DNA of 64,000 nucleotides, from the NCBI RefSeq assembly GCF_026213295.1, contig NC_079415.1, positions 21,410,847 to 21,474,846 of the forward strand, in the 5' to 3' direction. The notes beneath the pieces were generated by a model. That model saw only the letters and a program-made list of their open reading frames with translations, had not been told where the DNA came from and ran no database searches. A program made the position numbers and the translations under genes. Shown in pieces: positions 43,701 through 57,821 of this stretch (position 1 is its first letter; every line of letters begins with the position of its first letter). This DNA is from Gadus chalcogrammus. Taxonomy: Eukaryota; Chordata; Actinopteri; Gadiformes; Gadidae.

Positions 43701-46700
43701 ACGGGGCGACAAGAAGTTTTGATTTGTCGCGCCACACTTTCGCCGTGCACAGTCGAGTGCGTTCGAGAGGATTTGTGGCGAGACAAATTAATTCGAGTTG
43801 AAATATCTCAACTTTGACAGAAATTTCGCGTGATGACAGCCAATCAGCGTTCAACAGCGTGGCCACTGAGTGACAGGTGTAACGTAACAGCCAATCAGCA
43901 TCCAACCGTCAAACTCATTGCAGTGCAGTCCGGGGTGAACTGCAGCATGGAGGAGAAAGTTATTGTTGCCGTTTGCGGCTCCCGGAGCTCTATAATAGTA
44001 TATATAATATAATTGTATAGATAATATCAGGGCCAAAAGCTCTGTGCGCCTCTGGATGGCCGTAGCGTGGGGAGCTCTTATAGCGATTGGACTTCTCTGG
44101 GTTTGTTTACCGGCGTTGCTATGGTTTCCGGTCTTGCGTGTTCCAACCGTTTATTAGGTAGGCCAATCTAATAAATCTCTGTCTAATCAATACTTCATTC
44201 ACTGCCTCTTCCGTGGTCATTACAATATTATGAATAGACTGCGTCGGGTCCTCCGACGTCTCTCCCTCTTCCACAAAAGGTAAAGACATGCAATGGTGGT
44301 TATCTTGTTGTGGCGCGACAAATTCGACAAAACTTGCACAGCGACAGATTATGATTTGTGGCCCGACAAAACTTTGGCGACAATGCGAACGGGCGACAAA
44401 TGTCGCGTTTGGTGTGAACGCAGGATGGTGAAGCCATGACCAACGCTACTCTGCCTTTTATTGGCTAATACTCGCTGCCGTTACTGATTAGATCGTTGAA
44501 TAATTTGAATGATCATGTTCAATCATCAATTGATATTTATATATATATATTATCTATATCTAACGAGATGATTGATGTGGAAGAGAATGATGTGCGTTTT
44601 TTTAATCTAAGGTGAAATATGAACAAGGATGCAATGTCAAATTCAGATCTGAAGTATTTTATTTAAATACATTTTCAAAGAATTGCTGAAACACCATGTT
44701 TGCCTCATTTATATTTTACATTCATGCAGGCTGCCTGTGTGACCAGTAATACCTACAAACTGCTCCTGATCAAGTCATGTTCATTTTATAATAGTAGCAC
44801 ACTCTGGCCCAAGCTATGTGTTGCAAATCAGCTGTTCAAAGACACAGTTTACAAAATAAATTACTGACTTGCCAAGTGAGAGAATAGGCGTGTTTCCAGG
44901 AATAAGGAATAGTTCACTCAAAGTACATAGTTGTCTCTCACTAGTCTGTGGGCCAGTATTGGTTTAGTAATTTCATAATCCTTCCTCCCTGAGATCAAGC
45001 AGCAGAAATTATGTGGCAATGAGCGAATACTAATATAATTTTTGGTAAACTAATAGAGTAGTCTCACATGTCACTGTTTCTAAAACAGGGCGTTTTTCTG
45101 GGCTGCGTTAAAAAAAGGCAAACATTTAGAGTATACCCACTTCTCCAGGGACCACTACACCACTGATCAGAACGATAACCTGTTCAACTAAATGGATGTG
45201 TTAGGCTACACCACGGGATGCATCTGCAGACCATTGCCGCATAAATAAAGGTAAGACGCGTTATTTATTGCTTAAGATTTGCTGGTGCTGTGGTGAGGTT
45301 TTTTGTTTTTTTTGCTCTGAAGTGGTCGGCTGTTTTAAGTTGCAATGGATAGTAGGTGGAGTCAGTCTCTTGTTGACACAAAGTGACTTTTGGTCATTCT
45401 TGATTTGATTGAATTCTGGAATAATTGTGGGGGGGAGTGCATGACTTTTGGTCAGAATACCTGATGTAGGCTAGATTGGATGGAATGCGTGCTGTGAATT
45501 GAGAACAGCCAGCTTATGATGTGATAGGCTACATCCTTCTGCTGTGCAACAAATATATTTTTCTTTTTCAATCTTGACGACTTTTTTAGTGCTGTGTGTA
45601 GCCACACGTTTAGCCCTTCTGAACTTCACGCAGTTAATTTCCTATCCTAGCACCTCTTGTTTATGTTGTTAGCTTAGCCATGTTATGTCACGTTGTCAAC
45701 ATTGGATACGTGGAGCAGAACATAGTGGGTCATATGTCCGATGCTTTTTGGAAACGTTTTCTTCATAAAACGTGCCAGACAGATTTTGTAAACATTTTAT
45801 TTTAGTAATTAGTAATTATAGTAATTAGTAATTATAGCTACATGGGTATGCCATCTTTCAGATCCTTTCAATACCGGCACTAAAGAGAGAGAAAAAGATC
45901 CTCATTGTACCCAGCACTTCTGAAAATGCACTTCCGAATGCGTCTCTGTCCCCAGCACATTTCAAACCAAACTGACGCTCATGGTAATGGGCGTCAGTTT
46001 GGATGAAATTCCCCCTACAAGCCCCCTGCGCAGAATTGTTGATGGGGGATGGAAGACCAGTTGTTGACCGGGGGGCAAAACCGGTTGTAACTTTGTATTT
46101 TGAGGCGGCAGGGGGTGTTGTCGCAGCTAAATGTAACTAATAAAGTAACTTGTAATCTAACTTAGTTACTTTTAAAATCAAGTAATCACTAAAGTAACTA
46201 AGTTACTATTTTAAGGAGTGTGGCAACCCGGCCGTTGCCAATTAAGAAGATGAAGAGCACCTGAGGTGGAGAAGCAGCTTAAATAGCCTGCTTCTCCACT
46301 CATTCTGGGCTCTCTCAGCCATGGGGCTCGTGCCGGGAGGACAGCCGAGTTGGAGAGACGCGGTAGGGGGAGATCGCTCGAGATCGAGATACGCTTTCCC
46401 CCAGGACTGAGTGGGAGACGACGGGAGCGATAGAGACGCCGTCCTCGCAGCCGGACCAGACCCGGAGACGGCCATTTTTTACCCCATAAGTGGAAGAGCA
46501 TATGTTGTCTTTAGTTTTACCTTTTTACACGTGAGGTGAACGAAATAAAACCGTTGACCCGCAACCCTGTTTGGAGTGTCTCCTTTGAAAATCCCAGCCG
46601 CCGACGATCGGGGTTGCCACAGGAGTAATTACTAATCAGTAATCTGATTACTTTTTTTTGGAGCGTTTACCAACCATTGGCCGTCTAGAATTTTAATTGG

Positions 46701-49700
46701 CCATCTTGACGGCCATCTGGACCATTATTATTATTAGGCTATTGAATAACGTAACTTCTGCTTCTGTTGGAGTGCGTATGTCCTATCACCTTCAACATCT
46801 GCCTCCTCCTCTCCGTCATTGTGGACTCTCGGGAGAGGGTCCCTACCGGGGGCCTGGGGGTCCGCCCGCCCCGCCCGGCCCGGCCCTGGATCTTCTTCAG
46901 CTCGCGGCCCACGCTGCTCTGGATGCGCCGGCCCACCTCGTCGCGGAGCTCTGCGATCATGGTGTCCAGCAGCACGTTGTCCTCCAGGTCCCAGCGCGCC
47001 TTGAACTCCACCATGGCCGCCATGTAGTGGCTCATGAACTGCTTCTCCAGCTTCCGGAGCAGGTGCAGCGCCCAGGTGGGGTCCGGGTCCGCGGCCGTGG
47101 CGCGTTCAGCAAGCACCGGGGGCGGCGCCGTGCGCTGTGTGCCCGATCCGGAGCTCTCAGCCGCTGTCTCATGCTCGTTGTCCGTCGGGGACTTGGAGCC
47201 GCCCACCGCCGAGCTGGACTTGTCCGATGAGGAGGGGGGCGTGGGGTCAGTGGCGGCGTCCTCGGGCCCATCGTCCCTGCTGGACGAGGGGCTCTCGGCA
47301 GCCTCCGCTTCGGGTCTCGGGGATGTTTCCCGGGGCGTTGGGGTCCCAACGGTCCCTTCGCCCTCTGCATCATGTTCTCCTTCCCCTGCATCAGCCTCCT
47401 CTTCCCCGAGCACAGATTCCGCTGCATCCTTCGCCAGACCTTCAGCTCCTCTTCCTCCGACATTGTTGTCCTTGCCCGATTCCCCCGAGCCGCTCCCCAC
47501 CTCTACGCCGGAGGAGGACCGCGAAGGGGTGATCTGGTCCTTTGGCAGGTCCCTGGGCTCGGTGAGCCACAGGGACTGGAGGATGCTCATGACTTCGTTG
47601 TAGCGCTCCCGGTGGTCCTTGTGCACCTCGCAGGCCGGGTCGGGTACCAGGGGCTGGATCAGCTGCAGCTGGGCCAAGCAGTCCAGCAGACCCTTGGCCG
47701 AGGTGCTCAGCTTGCGGCCGTACACCGGAGATACCTGGGGTGTGGAGAGAGAAAATGTGAAGAGAGGGCCCTGCACAGACTAAACAATCACAATTCATTC
47801 AATTCATGAACCAATTGATATCATGACAACAGCAATTTGAACTGTATATTTAATGTATATTTGAAATGTGGGTTTGTTTATGAAGGTACTATGTGTTCTA
47901 CTTTCTCAGCTAAGGAATGGTTCTCACATTGATGTTATATATCAAATGGGCTCCCTGACGTACCTCCGGTAGGCTGTTAGATCTTCCTAGGCTGGGGCTT
48001 AGCAGCACCTTCATCACCGCAACGGAGGAGTTACAGTTCCTGGACATCGAGACGCTGTGTTGGAACATAGCCTTGTGATCGGAGGATGTGACCTCATCCA
48101 CAGCGTGGGTCAGTCCTGAGTCAGACACTTCTTCTTTGTCTTGCTCTGCTTCCTCATCCCCTTGCATTTTCTCATCCTCTTCCTCCTCTACTTCAACCCC
48201 TTTTTCTGGGGTCTCTGCAACCTCATTGACCTTCTGATCTTCAGGACTTTCTTTTTCTTGAGTGGAATTTTCTTCCTCCTCCTCCTCTCCTCCCCCGTCG
48301 CCCATCTCCTCCCTGTACACAGACAGGCAGCCGTCGGTCGGGATGCTCCGGAGCCAGTCGCTGACCACCTCGTTGGGGGAGGCGTTGGGAAGCAAGGCGG
48401 GGGTCAGCTCTCCTCCCTCCTCCTCCTCCTCCTGCATCCTGTTTATTTGGCATCCGGGCTTAGTGCTCCTGCTTTTGTCACTTCCTCTCGACTGCCGGCT
48501 GACTAGCCTAGCGGATGCTAAGGCCTCTCTGAGCAGGTCGGCGGCAGACGAGGAGCGACAGAGGGCGTCGTCGTCGGATTTCATCATCTGCGCCGTCGGC
48601 TGGAAGGACCCCTCCTTCGACCTTGCGCTGCTCGTTGATTTCACGCTGCAGACATCAGATGTTTTGCTTCCTTTTTGCCTCGGAGTAGAAGAGCTTAGGT
48701 TGGATTTTGCGGTTGTGGCTTTTGCTTTTGCGTTGGAGCAAGTAGATGCTGCCGAGTTCGTTCTGAGACGGCTAGGAGTCCTGGATATCACACAAGGCTT
48801 GTTGTCATCCATACTGTGTGCCTCGTTCGCTCGGGAGGGGGTTTTGCTCCGAGCGTTACCGCTTGCTGCTGACATTGCAGATGTAGAGCGTTTGACAGAG
48901 GGCTCAAGGTGATGTGTCTTCACTCTTTCTGACTCCTTCGGTTTAGAGCCTTTCACAGAAAGATTGCTCCTGGACGAATGAGCAGTGGGGGACATGTCTG
49001 TTGCTGGCTCTTCATCCTTCTCACTGTGTACGCTCTGTCCAGGTGTGTCAATCGTTATGTCTGGTTGACTTTGAATGGGGGGCAGAGGGTTTGCCATGTC
49101 CTCCAAATCCACTGTGTGTTTCACTGCAGACTCATCCATTCTTTCAGCATTAGTGGCGTTGGCTGGATTTGTGTGGGAGGAGATGTGGGACTCCCCACCG
49201 TCTGAGTCTCCCTGTTCCTCTTCTGGTAACACCAGAGAGACAGACCCAAATGAATCTCGACTCAGGAGTTCCTCAGTGTCCCCTGAATTGATCCTTTGTC
49301 TTTTGGAGTTTGTTGAGTGAACGCTGGGCGCCTGCTCTGAGGGTTCCTTGTCCTCCGTTGTTTCACCTTCCTCCCCACCCTCTACTCTGTTATTTTCTTC
49401 CTCTCTTTTCTGGGTTCTGGAAGCAGCGCCGCAGTGACACCTTGACTGTGTAGAGGCCTTGGATTGGACAGACATGGTGGGGGATCGGGGGGTGGGTGTC
49501 GTGAAGGGTGATGGGCTTCTGGCAGATTTAGTGAGCCCAGAAAGGACGCCGTTTGATCTCCCTTCGCCGCAATTGGCGACATGATTGGCCATGACTGTGG
49601 ATCCAGTTTTAGATGATTTAGTACTGGCAGGACGCTGTTCAATCTGGTCTTCCTGATCATCTGCCACTGCAATACTTGGAAGGTCAGCAGCCGCATTGCA

Positions 49701-52700
49701 AAGGGACTCTTTTGTGGCCGAAATTGCACTTGCCGATCGATTGTTACTTTCTTCGTTCACATTGACAATATCTGGTGTTTTATTACAGGTCGTTATTGCC
49801 TTTGCACACTTTCTACATTTCGACGTTAAACATTTTGACCTGCCTGACCGTTCTGAAAATCTACTGACAGCAGACATTGCCTTGCCCGCCATCTCATCGT
49901 CTCCAACTGGCATCAGACCATTTTCTGCTGGCTGTTTGTCCTCATCCTCCAACCATTTTTCATTTGGGTTCTCAACTCTGTTGGTAAAAATATCAGCGAA
50001 GACAGCTGCTTTTAAAACAATTCTGGAACTTGACTCGTGTGATTTGTTAGACTTGCCGCTGGTCACTGACGCAGCACTAGGGCTCCTGTCTGCCACATTG
50101 TCAGTTGTGACCCCTGCTGGAGATTCTGCTGTTAGATGGATCACGCAAATCGATTTGTGACACCTGCTAGAACAGGCTGATCTAACAGACAACGCACTGC
50201 CAACCCTCTCATCATTGCCTTCTTCTGCCTCGGCCTCATCGCATGCTTCGGTTTCTAATTCTGTTTTGATGGCTGCGTCTGTATCACCGTCAGAGTTAGA
50301 TTTCAGCAAATTGCTGGATCGAATGGAAGTCGCCGATTTAACAGACATGGCACTAGCTGCTCTGTGTGCAGCTCTGTTAGAGTTGTCTGTTACGGCTGCC
50401 CCTACCTCGTCAATTTGTGCCTGCGCACAAATTGACCTTTCCAACTGAGATGATTGGGCTGATTTTGCAGATTTTTCAGATTTAGAGGACATTACACTTT
50501 CTGACCTTGCACCCTTCTCCTCCGCTGCCCCGTCTTCCATTCCTTCTGCTTTAACTTCTACCTGTGAGCAGGGAGTATGAGTCCTTGAACAGTTGTTACT
50601 GTGAGGCTTGCATGATTTTGCAGGCTTCTTAGAGACAGAGGCAAAGGATTTCACAGATTTGATAGACACAGCACTGCTCGCTCTCTCAGATTCATTTTCC
50701 ACATCTACGGGTTTGGGGGAAGGTGACCTATCAGAAGCTCTGGTTGAGCTTCTGATAATGGATTTACTTGATTTGACTGATAGATGGGATCTTGTTGACA
50801 GGGCACTAACTGCTCGCTCACCGTTCTCCTCTCTATTCGCCTGCTCTTCTGCATCTTCAGCCTCTTCTGGATCTGGAGTCGCCACTTTTGAACAGTGACT
50901 ACACTGAGATTTGGTAGACTTTGCCGAAACACCTGATTTGCCCGACACGACAGACAAGGCGCTGATGGGTCTTACTGTTTCCATTTCCTCTTCCTCTGCC
51001 TCTTCATTTCCCCCATCATCAGGGGTGCTATCAATCTGCTGAGGAAAACCTGTAGAGGTCAGAGAGCCATGCGATATTCTGGACTTAGCAGAGTATTCAG
51101 ATTTAGCAGATAGGGGACTCGCTGCTCTTTCTGAAACGCCCTCATACTCTCCTTCTGCTGTCCCATTATGATGCGATGTTGGCAACTGACCAGATGACGC
51201 ACTGTCAACGCTTTCGTCTGCCTTCTTCATGGAGTTATGGGAACTGCAGGAGCGGCTGCACATGTTTGACTTGGCAGACCTGGCACTAGGACATCTTCTG
51301 TCCTCCACGTCTGACTTGTGAGATTTGCTGGACTCAACACTCACCGCCCTCTCTTGACTGTCTGCTGCTTTGGAAATAGCACCCTCACCTCGCTCCTCTG
51401 GAATATTGGACATCACTGAGGTGCAGTCGTGGTGGGTGAGGTTGGACTTGTTGGAGTGGAGAGATTCCCCAGAACCTTCCCTAGAGCTCTCCGACATCTG
51501 GCTGGGAGCCCGCTCATCTCCGCTGCCCCCATGATTTTCACCTTGGTCTGGGTGACGTGGGTCGGGTGTGGTTGTTGTACCCTTGGAGCCTCCGCAGTGA
51601 GAACATGCACTGGATTGGTTGGATCGGACATCGTAACCTGGGAGCCCGTTGTTGCTGGACAGGCTTCTCATAACGCTATCCTGCACATCTTCCTGTCGAT
51701 CATTAGTATAATTTTGACATGGGGTCTTGGACTTGCTGGACCTGCAAGACAGCTTGCTTGTTTTGGACATGGAACTGACAGCTCGGTCATTCCCCCCCTC
51801 CTGGGCCAAGGAGTGTGGGGTTATCCCTCCACAGTGACAGGACGAGGCTCTGCTGCCGCCGTCTTCCCCTTTCTGCAGCATGAGGGGAGCCGGGGTTGGC
51901 GACCGCTCACATTGGCAGCACTGGGAAACACTGGGTGGTAGTTCCTCATCCTCCTCATCCTGGTTCTCCTGCAGCACCTGCAGAACGTGGGAGGAGTTGC
52001 TGACCAAGGACGGTGGACGATCATCATCACCATCCGACAGTGTCAGCTCCAAATCGTCTCGGTCGCACCAGTCATCCTTGGTGGACTGGCTGCTGTGGGG
52101 CTGGGAGCTACCGGCATCGCCTCTGGCCGCCCCGGAGCTGCTGCAGCAGCGACTGACGGTGCACACCTCCTCCATCACGCACAGCTCCTCCTGGACCTCC
52201 ACCCGAGCCTGCTCCAGACCTGAGCCCCCGTGGGAGCTGGAGAGCCTCGATCGCTGGCAAACCACCCGGCGAGAGTGACAGGAGGAGGAGGAGCTTGATG
52301 AGTGGATTTGTCGCACCCTGGCGTGGGTGGGCCTGGAGCCGTCGATAGGCGGTTTGGGAGCATGCTTGTTGCTGTGCGCAGGATTCTCCCACAGGTCGTA
52401 CAGCTGCTCTCGTGTCTGGTGGCAGCATGGGCAGTTCGCTTCAAGGGGGTGCTCGAGGGAAGCGTTGGCGTACATATTGGTGGCCTCTGGATCACATGAG
52501 CCGGAGTCAGGGTTTGAGCAGGTCTCGGAGAGGCCCTGCTGCAGGAAGCAGGGAGGACCCTCCCTGGACGCACAGCAGTCGTTGGTCAGGGAGGGAGACT
52601 TCTTAATCTGCGTCGACCACTGCAGGGTGTCCTCGGTATGGAGGCGGAAGCGCACTTTCATCTCCACCGATAGGCTGCCGTCCTTGTTGACCATGACGCG

Positions 52701-55700
52701 CTTCTCGATGTCGTCGTTCATGATGGCCGGCCGGGGGTGGGAGTGGGGACAGGAAGTGAGTCCGTTGGTGTAGGACTTCTCCGAGGACAGGGAGAAGCGT
52801 GTGGAGCGGGTGGAGGAGTCCGACCGGGGGTGGATGATGCTCTTCTTAGTCTCCAGGCCAAAGTTGACTGAAAACAAGCGGACAGGCAGAGGCAGTGAAT
52901 CTACTGTCCGTTACGAGGTTAGAGCCATGAAGTTTTGATGTTTACGGTTTTGATGTTTATTGATTTGAAGGATTTTCCCAGCTGTTAGGATTCGATGCAT
53001 TGTGTGGATCAATTGATGGATTTGTTTTCAGGGTTTAATTTTGTATTATGATAATCCACTCACTATGAAATATGTGTAGTTTTTAGAACTTTCGCAATTT
53101 CTAACACTGTTAAGTACTGTTTTTGCTGTGACAAGATTAAAGTTCACACGTCGACTAGTAACACGTCTGTTCAGGTCTTCCTCCTGAACAGACAAATTTT
53201 TCTGCACAACCTTTTCAGCGTCCTTACACTAATCACCACAATGTGGTTCTGCGCTAAAACAGCGAGGATCTCTTTATTGTTAAACCCGATTCTGAAATAT
53301 AATTTTACCAAATTATCTACACAAGCCATTGGATTCAGTGCAGGCCCTGTGGTACGACGGAGTATTAGGGCCACACGTGAAGAAAAAATATATTTTTGCC
53401 TTACATATTGGGGGTCATTGTTGGGGGAGGATGCCCGGAGCGTCTGCATGCTGGCAGAGGAACGGAAAATGGACACGTCGAGATTAAAGTCAATATGATG
53501 TTTCAACTTTATTCTCGACATTTCGAGTGTAAAGTCGACACGTCGGGATTAAAGTCGACATGACATTTCAACTTTATTCTCGACATTTCGAGTTTAATGT
53601 CGACATGTTGACTTTAAAGTCGACATGTCGAAAAATACTTTTTTTTCTTCACGTGTGGCCCTAATACTCCGTCATAGTTCAGAATGGCTTACTTAATTTT
53701 TTAAATATAGAACACCTGGAATTAAAGATGTTAGTTAATACCCTGGAAACGCTCCTTTTTCCATACTGTTGAAGTTGCTGTCAGTCAGACTGAAGACATT
53801 TAATTTGAGTGTAATTCATCTGCTACCAGTGAGTGAGATGCCCTCCTCAGTTTCTCTCCACCCACCGTTCTTCCTGCTGTCCCGGCCCTCACTGTACTCG
53901 CTGCCTCTAGAGCGAGCTCCATGGAGAGGCGAGCGGACTCCCTGCGTGGCCGGGGATCGGGCCCCGTTCCCTGGGGTCCTGGGGCCCAGGGCGGGGGACC
54001 TCAAGCCCAGGCCTGGTAGTCTTTCCTCAGAGCTCTTCCTGAGGAAGTCCACCAGCAGCGGGCTGAAGGGCTCCCGGCCCACACACACCAGGATGCCAGG
54101 GCACGTCATAAGGCTCTGTACACTGTCGATCTGGAGATACATGTACATACACGTTACATATTACACTGTTATGTCACGTCGAGGAACGTAGAGTCATTCA
54201 TTCAGAATGCAATGTAATGCACTGTTATGTCACGTCAAGGAATCATCATTCAGTCAGATGTAGTGTAATGCACTGTTATTTCAGGTAGTGGACCGTGGAT
54301 TGATTCAGTCACAGTTAATGTGATGCAGGCCTCACCTTGCGGCCCTCGGCCGTGTACAGCCGGCGCACGTGGAACTGCAGGGTGTCCGACGCCTCCTCCA
54401 GGAAGGCCCGGAGGCTGCGGGCCGAGCGGCGGCCCAGCACCACGCTGCGCCTCCGCCCCGGCTCGCTGTTCTTCACCAGCAGCACCCGCCTCTGCCGGGA
54501 GGGGGCGCCGTCGGGTCTTTGGGCCTGGGGGGTGTGGCGGTGGTGGTGGTGGGGGTGCCAGACCGCCGGGCGTCGGCCCGCCAGCCCCATGTCCACGGGT
54601 TTGGCGCGGCGGTGATCGGAGCAGAGGTAACAGGCGCCGTCCTGCAGTTGGTCCAGGCAGTGGATGCCGTGCGTGCCCCGCGGCGTGGTCACCGTGCGGA
54701 CACCGAACGGGAGTGGGACCTGGCCGGGAGGGAGATGGGGAAGAAATGAGGGAATCGATATACAGGAGTTTGGCGATTATTTGCCTCTGCAACAGTTGTA
54801 TCCTCAGGTTGAGGATAAAACGTTTTTTAAGCCGGAAACTTCAAAGTTGTCTGATCATGCTATATGTGTGTTTGCCTACTCAATATGCATCAGCCACACC
54901 TATTGGCTGAACCACAGAAAAAAAAGATAAAACCACATCCTAAAATACATATTGTAATTGCAGAATAGCCATATTTAAAGGGGACATATTATACCACCAG
55001 GTGTGTGCAATGGCTAATCATATTCACACCTGCTGGTATAATATGTCCCCTTTAAAGAACCGCAATAAATATCCTATGGACATAGAAATATATAGATCAT
55101 AGGGGTTCGACGAGATCTCGTGCCATGAGATCTCGCGAGATTAAACTTGACGATATTACCCGTTGCGTTAAAAATCGGTCTCACGAGATTTGTGATTTAT
55201 CCAAACTTCTATTTGTCGCCTGTGGGGGCAGTAATGCGCCTTTGCTACATCTATGCTGCCAGAACCTAAAGAAGGAGAAGGAAAAGAAGAGGAGGAGTAG
55301 GAGGGGAAGCAGGGGAAGCATCGAAAGCAGCCATAAGCTGTGTTCGAAATCGTTCCCTATCACGGATATAGTGTACTATATAGGGTGCTCGCCATTTTGT
55401 AGTGGTGTTCGAATTCTCAGTGGTTAATTTCATGCACTATGTAGTGCACTTAAAATACCCAAAATTTGAGTGTACATACGATGTAGCCTATATGTTACTC
55501 CCGTATACCACAATGCAATGCGGCCGTGTTTTTCCGGAGGAGAAGAAGAGGCTGAATAACCGCGAAAACGAATACATTTAATCAAAGTACATTTTGGGTA
55601 CTTTGATTTGGTTTTGCACATAATATTGTTTGCAATTGAAAAAAAGAGAATTATTTAATTTAATTTAACTTTTATAAATTTTAGTTTTAGTTTCAATTTC

Positions 55701-56196
55701 TTGCATGTAAAGAGTTATAATAAAACATTTCAAAATGCATGCGCGACTTGGTTCAATAAAAGTCTGGTCCAGTCATAAAATTTTTCATTGTAGTTTTCTT
55801 AAAATCTCGTCTCGTCTCGTTCTCGTGAACCCAATATCATGTCTCGTCTCGTCTCGTGAGCTGAGTGTATCGTCACACCCCTAGATCATATAGTGAGGTC
55901 CTGACGAGGAAGTATATCACCACTCAATCTTTGTATTTCACACTTCACTAGGTTGTAGCCTGGTTACCAATGAACAAGCTTTCAATCATATTTTACATTT
56001 CCGAAATGTTCCAAAAGAACAATCTATTAACAAAGTATCATCCAGCGCCATTGATTTTATTTTTTGAATCTAATTTTTAGGTTAGTCAGAGACCTATAAA
56101 CCCTGACTATACCAGATTTACCACAACGACATCTAGCAAGCCATCAGAACAACGGCAGAACAGGAAGCACAAGCACCTGCATCCACAGACTACCAA

Positions 56197-56237
<41 letters not shown>

Positions 56238-57469
56238 GTGTTTCCCCCACGTTCACACAGCAGCGGCGCGTCGCCGCTCCTGAATTTTCTCCGCCGCTGC
56301 AATAAAAATCCTTCTCCTAATTATTTTTTTTTTTTTACGTAGCTCCTTTTAGAAAATGTACAGCGCGTAACGTCAATTGCGCAGCACGCGGCACATCATC
56401 ACGTAACCAACATCAAAGAAGAAAAATACACAGCGAGTGTGGCAGTTGTTGGCAGTAGGCTACCCTACACGGTTGCAAAGTTACATTGATTCTAGCAGTA
56501 GCGAGTGAAGCGGAAGATCGAAGAAAGAAGGAAAGAGAGAGACAGACAGAGAGAGAGAGAGACAGACAGAGAGAGAGAGAGAGAGAAAGTAAGTTGCTAA
56601 AATGTGTCGCTACATGACCACCAGTGTTAAAAACCCTCTGAGCCCAATCATTTTATTGTATCTATAAACCGCAACCTCCGTGCCGTTTTTCCTCTAGTAT
56701 TGTGTGTGTGTGTGTAGGCCTATGTGTGTGTGTGTGCGTGTTGTCGCTCTTTTTTGGGATCACTCATAGCCTTTACAGGAGCTTATATCCAGTCAGGAAT
56801 GTGGTCATTAGCATAAATGCAGGGAAAAAACCGAAGGACTTCTTAAAAGATCATGAATAGTTTCTATTATGTATAACTTATATTTATTTTATAATTTTCT
56901 CATCACTTTTTGACTCCCAAGACTAAGAAGAAGTGTTTTAAGCAATAACAAGCTTAATCAATTTGTCTTTTTTGTGTCATATCAATAAAGTGAGTCTGTG
57001 TTCTTTTCAAATTTTTGTTAGGTTTATAATTTAAAAAGATGTGTTTTGCCCATTGTTGCAGGAGATTTCATTTTTGAACAAAGTGTCTTATGTAAAAAAA
57101 CAGTTATGCTTTGGGCATAGCAACCATGTTTAGTGTTTAAGCATTAGGCAAAAATCTGTTAATAAATTGTGCAAATTATATTTGCGTTGTGGCATTTTTT
57201 GTTTAAATATTACTATACAAAAATATAAAAATCTGTAAATGAAGCCACAAAAGGGAAAGTTACAACACCAATAATCCCATCTACAGTAATACACAGGACT
57301 GTTTGAATAGGATTTAAGTGCATATTCTCCTCTCAAAGTGCACCAGATTCATGCATTCCAATGTAAAGGGTACAAAAAAAATTCGGCAGGGGGGGGCATG
57401 CCCCCGGACCCCCCTAGAGGGTTCGGGGACCACACCACCGCTGCTGAAAAAAATGCTGCGGGAAACACT

Positions 57470-57543
<74 letters not shown>

Positions 57544-57697
57544 ACTCACTCACTCACTCTCTGTATTCCTCCCTGACTTCCTGTCTGGATCCCTCTTTTT
57601 ATTCTTCCTTAATTTCTATTTCTCTCATTTCTTTCTCTCCCCCCCACCTCTCTCTTTCTCTCATTTGTTTCTCTCCCCCACCCCCCCCCCCCCCCCC

Positions 57698-57729
<32 letters not shown>

Positions 57730-57740
57730 TACTCCGGCTC

Positions 57741-57821
<81 letters not shown>

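Noticed and set aside
47034..47809. Plus-strand frames opposite the fifth RP1L1-like coding exon
   Set aside because: Shadows of the GC-rich antisense strand; the minus strand has the conserved residues and correct splice phases.
54250..54792. 180-codon minus-strand frame over the second RP1L1-like coding exon
   Set aside because: The DCX homology is in another frame of the same strand, which also fits the splice phases; this proline-rich frame is a GC-driven shadow.
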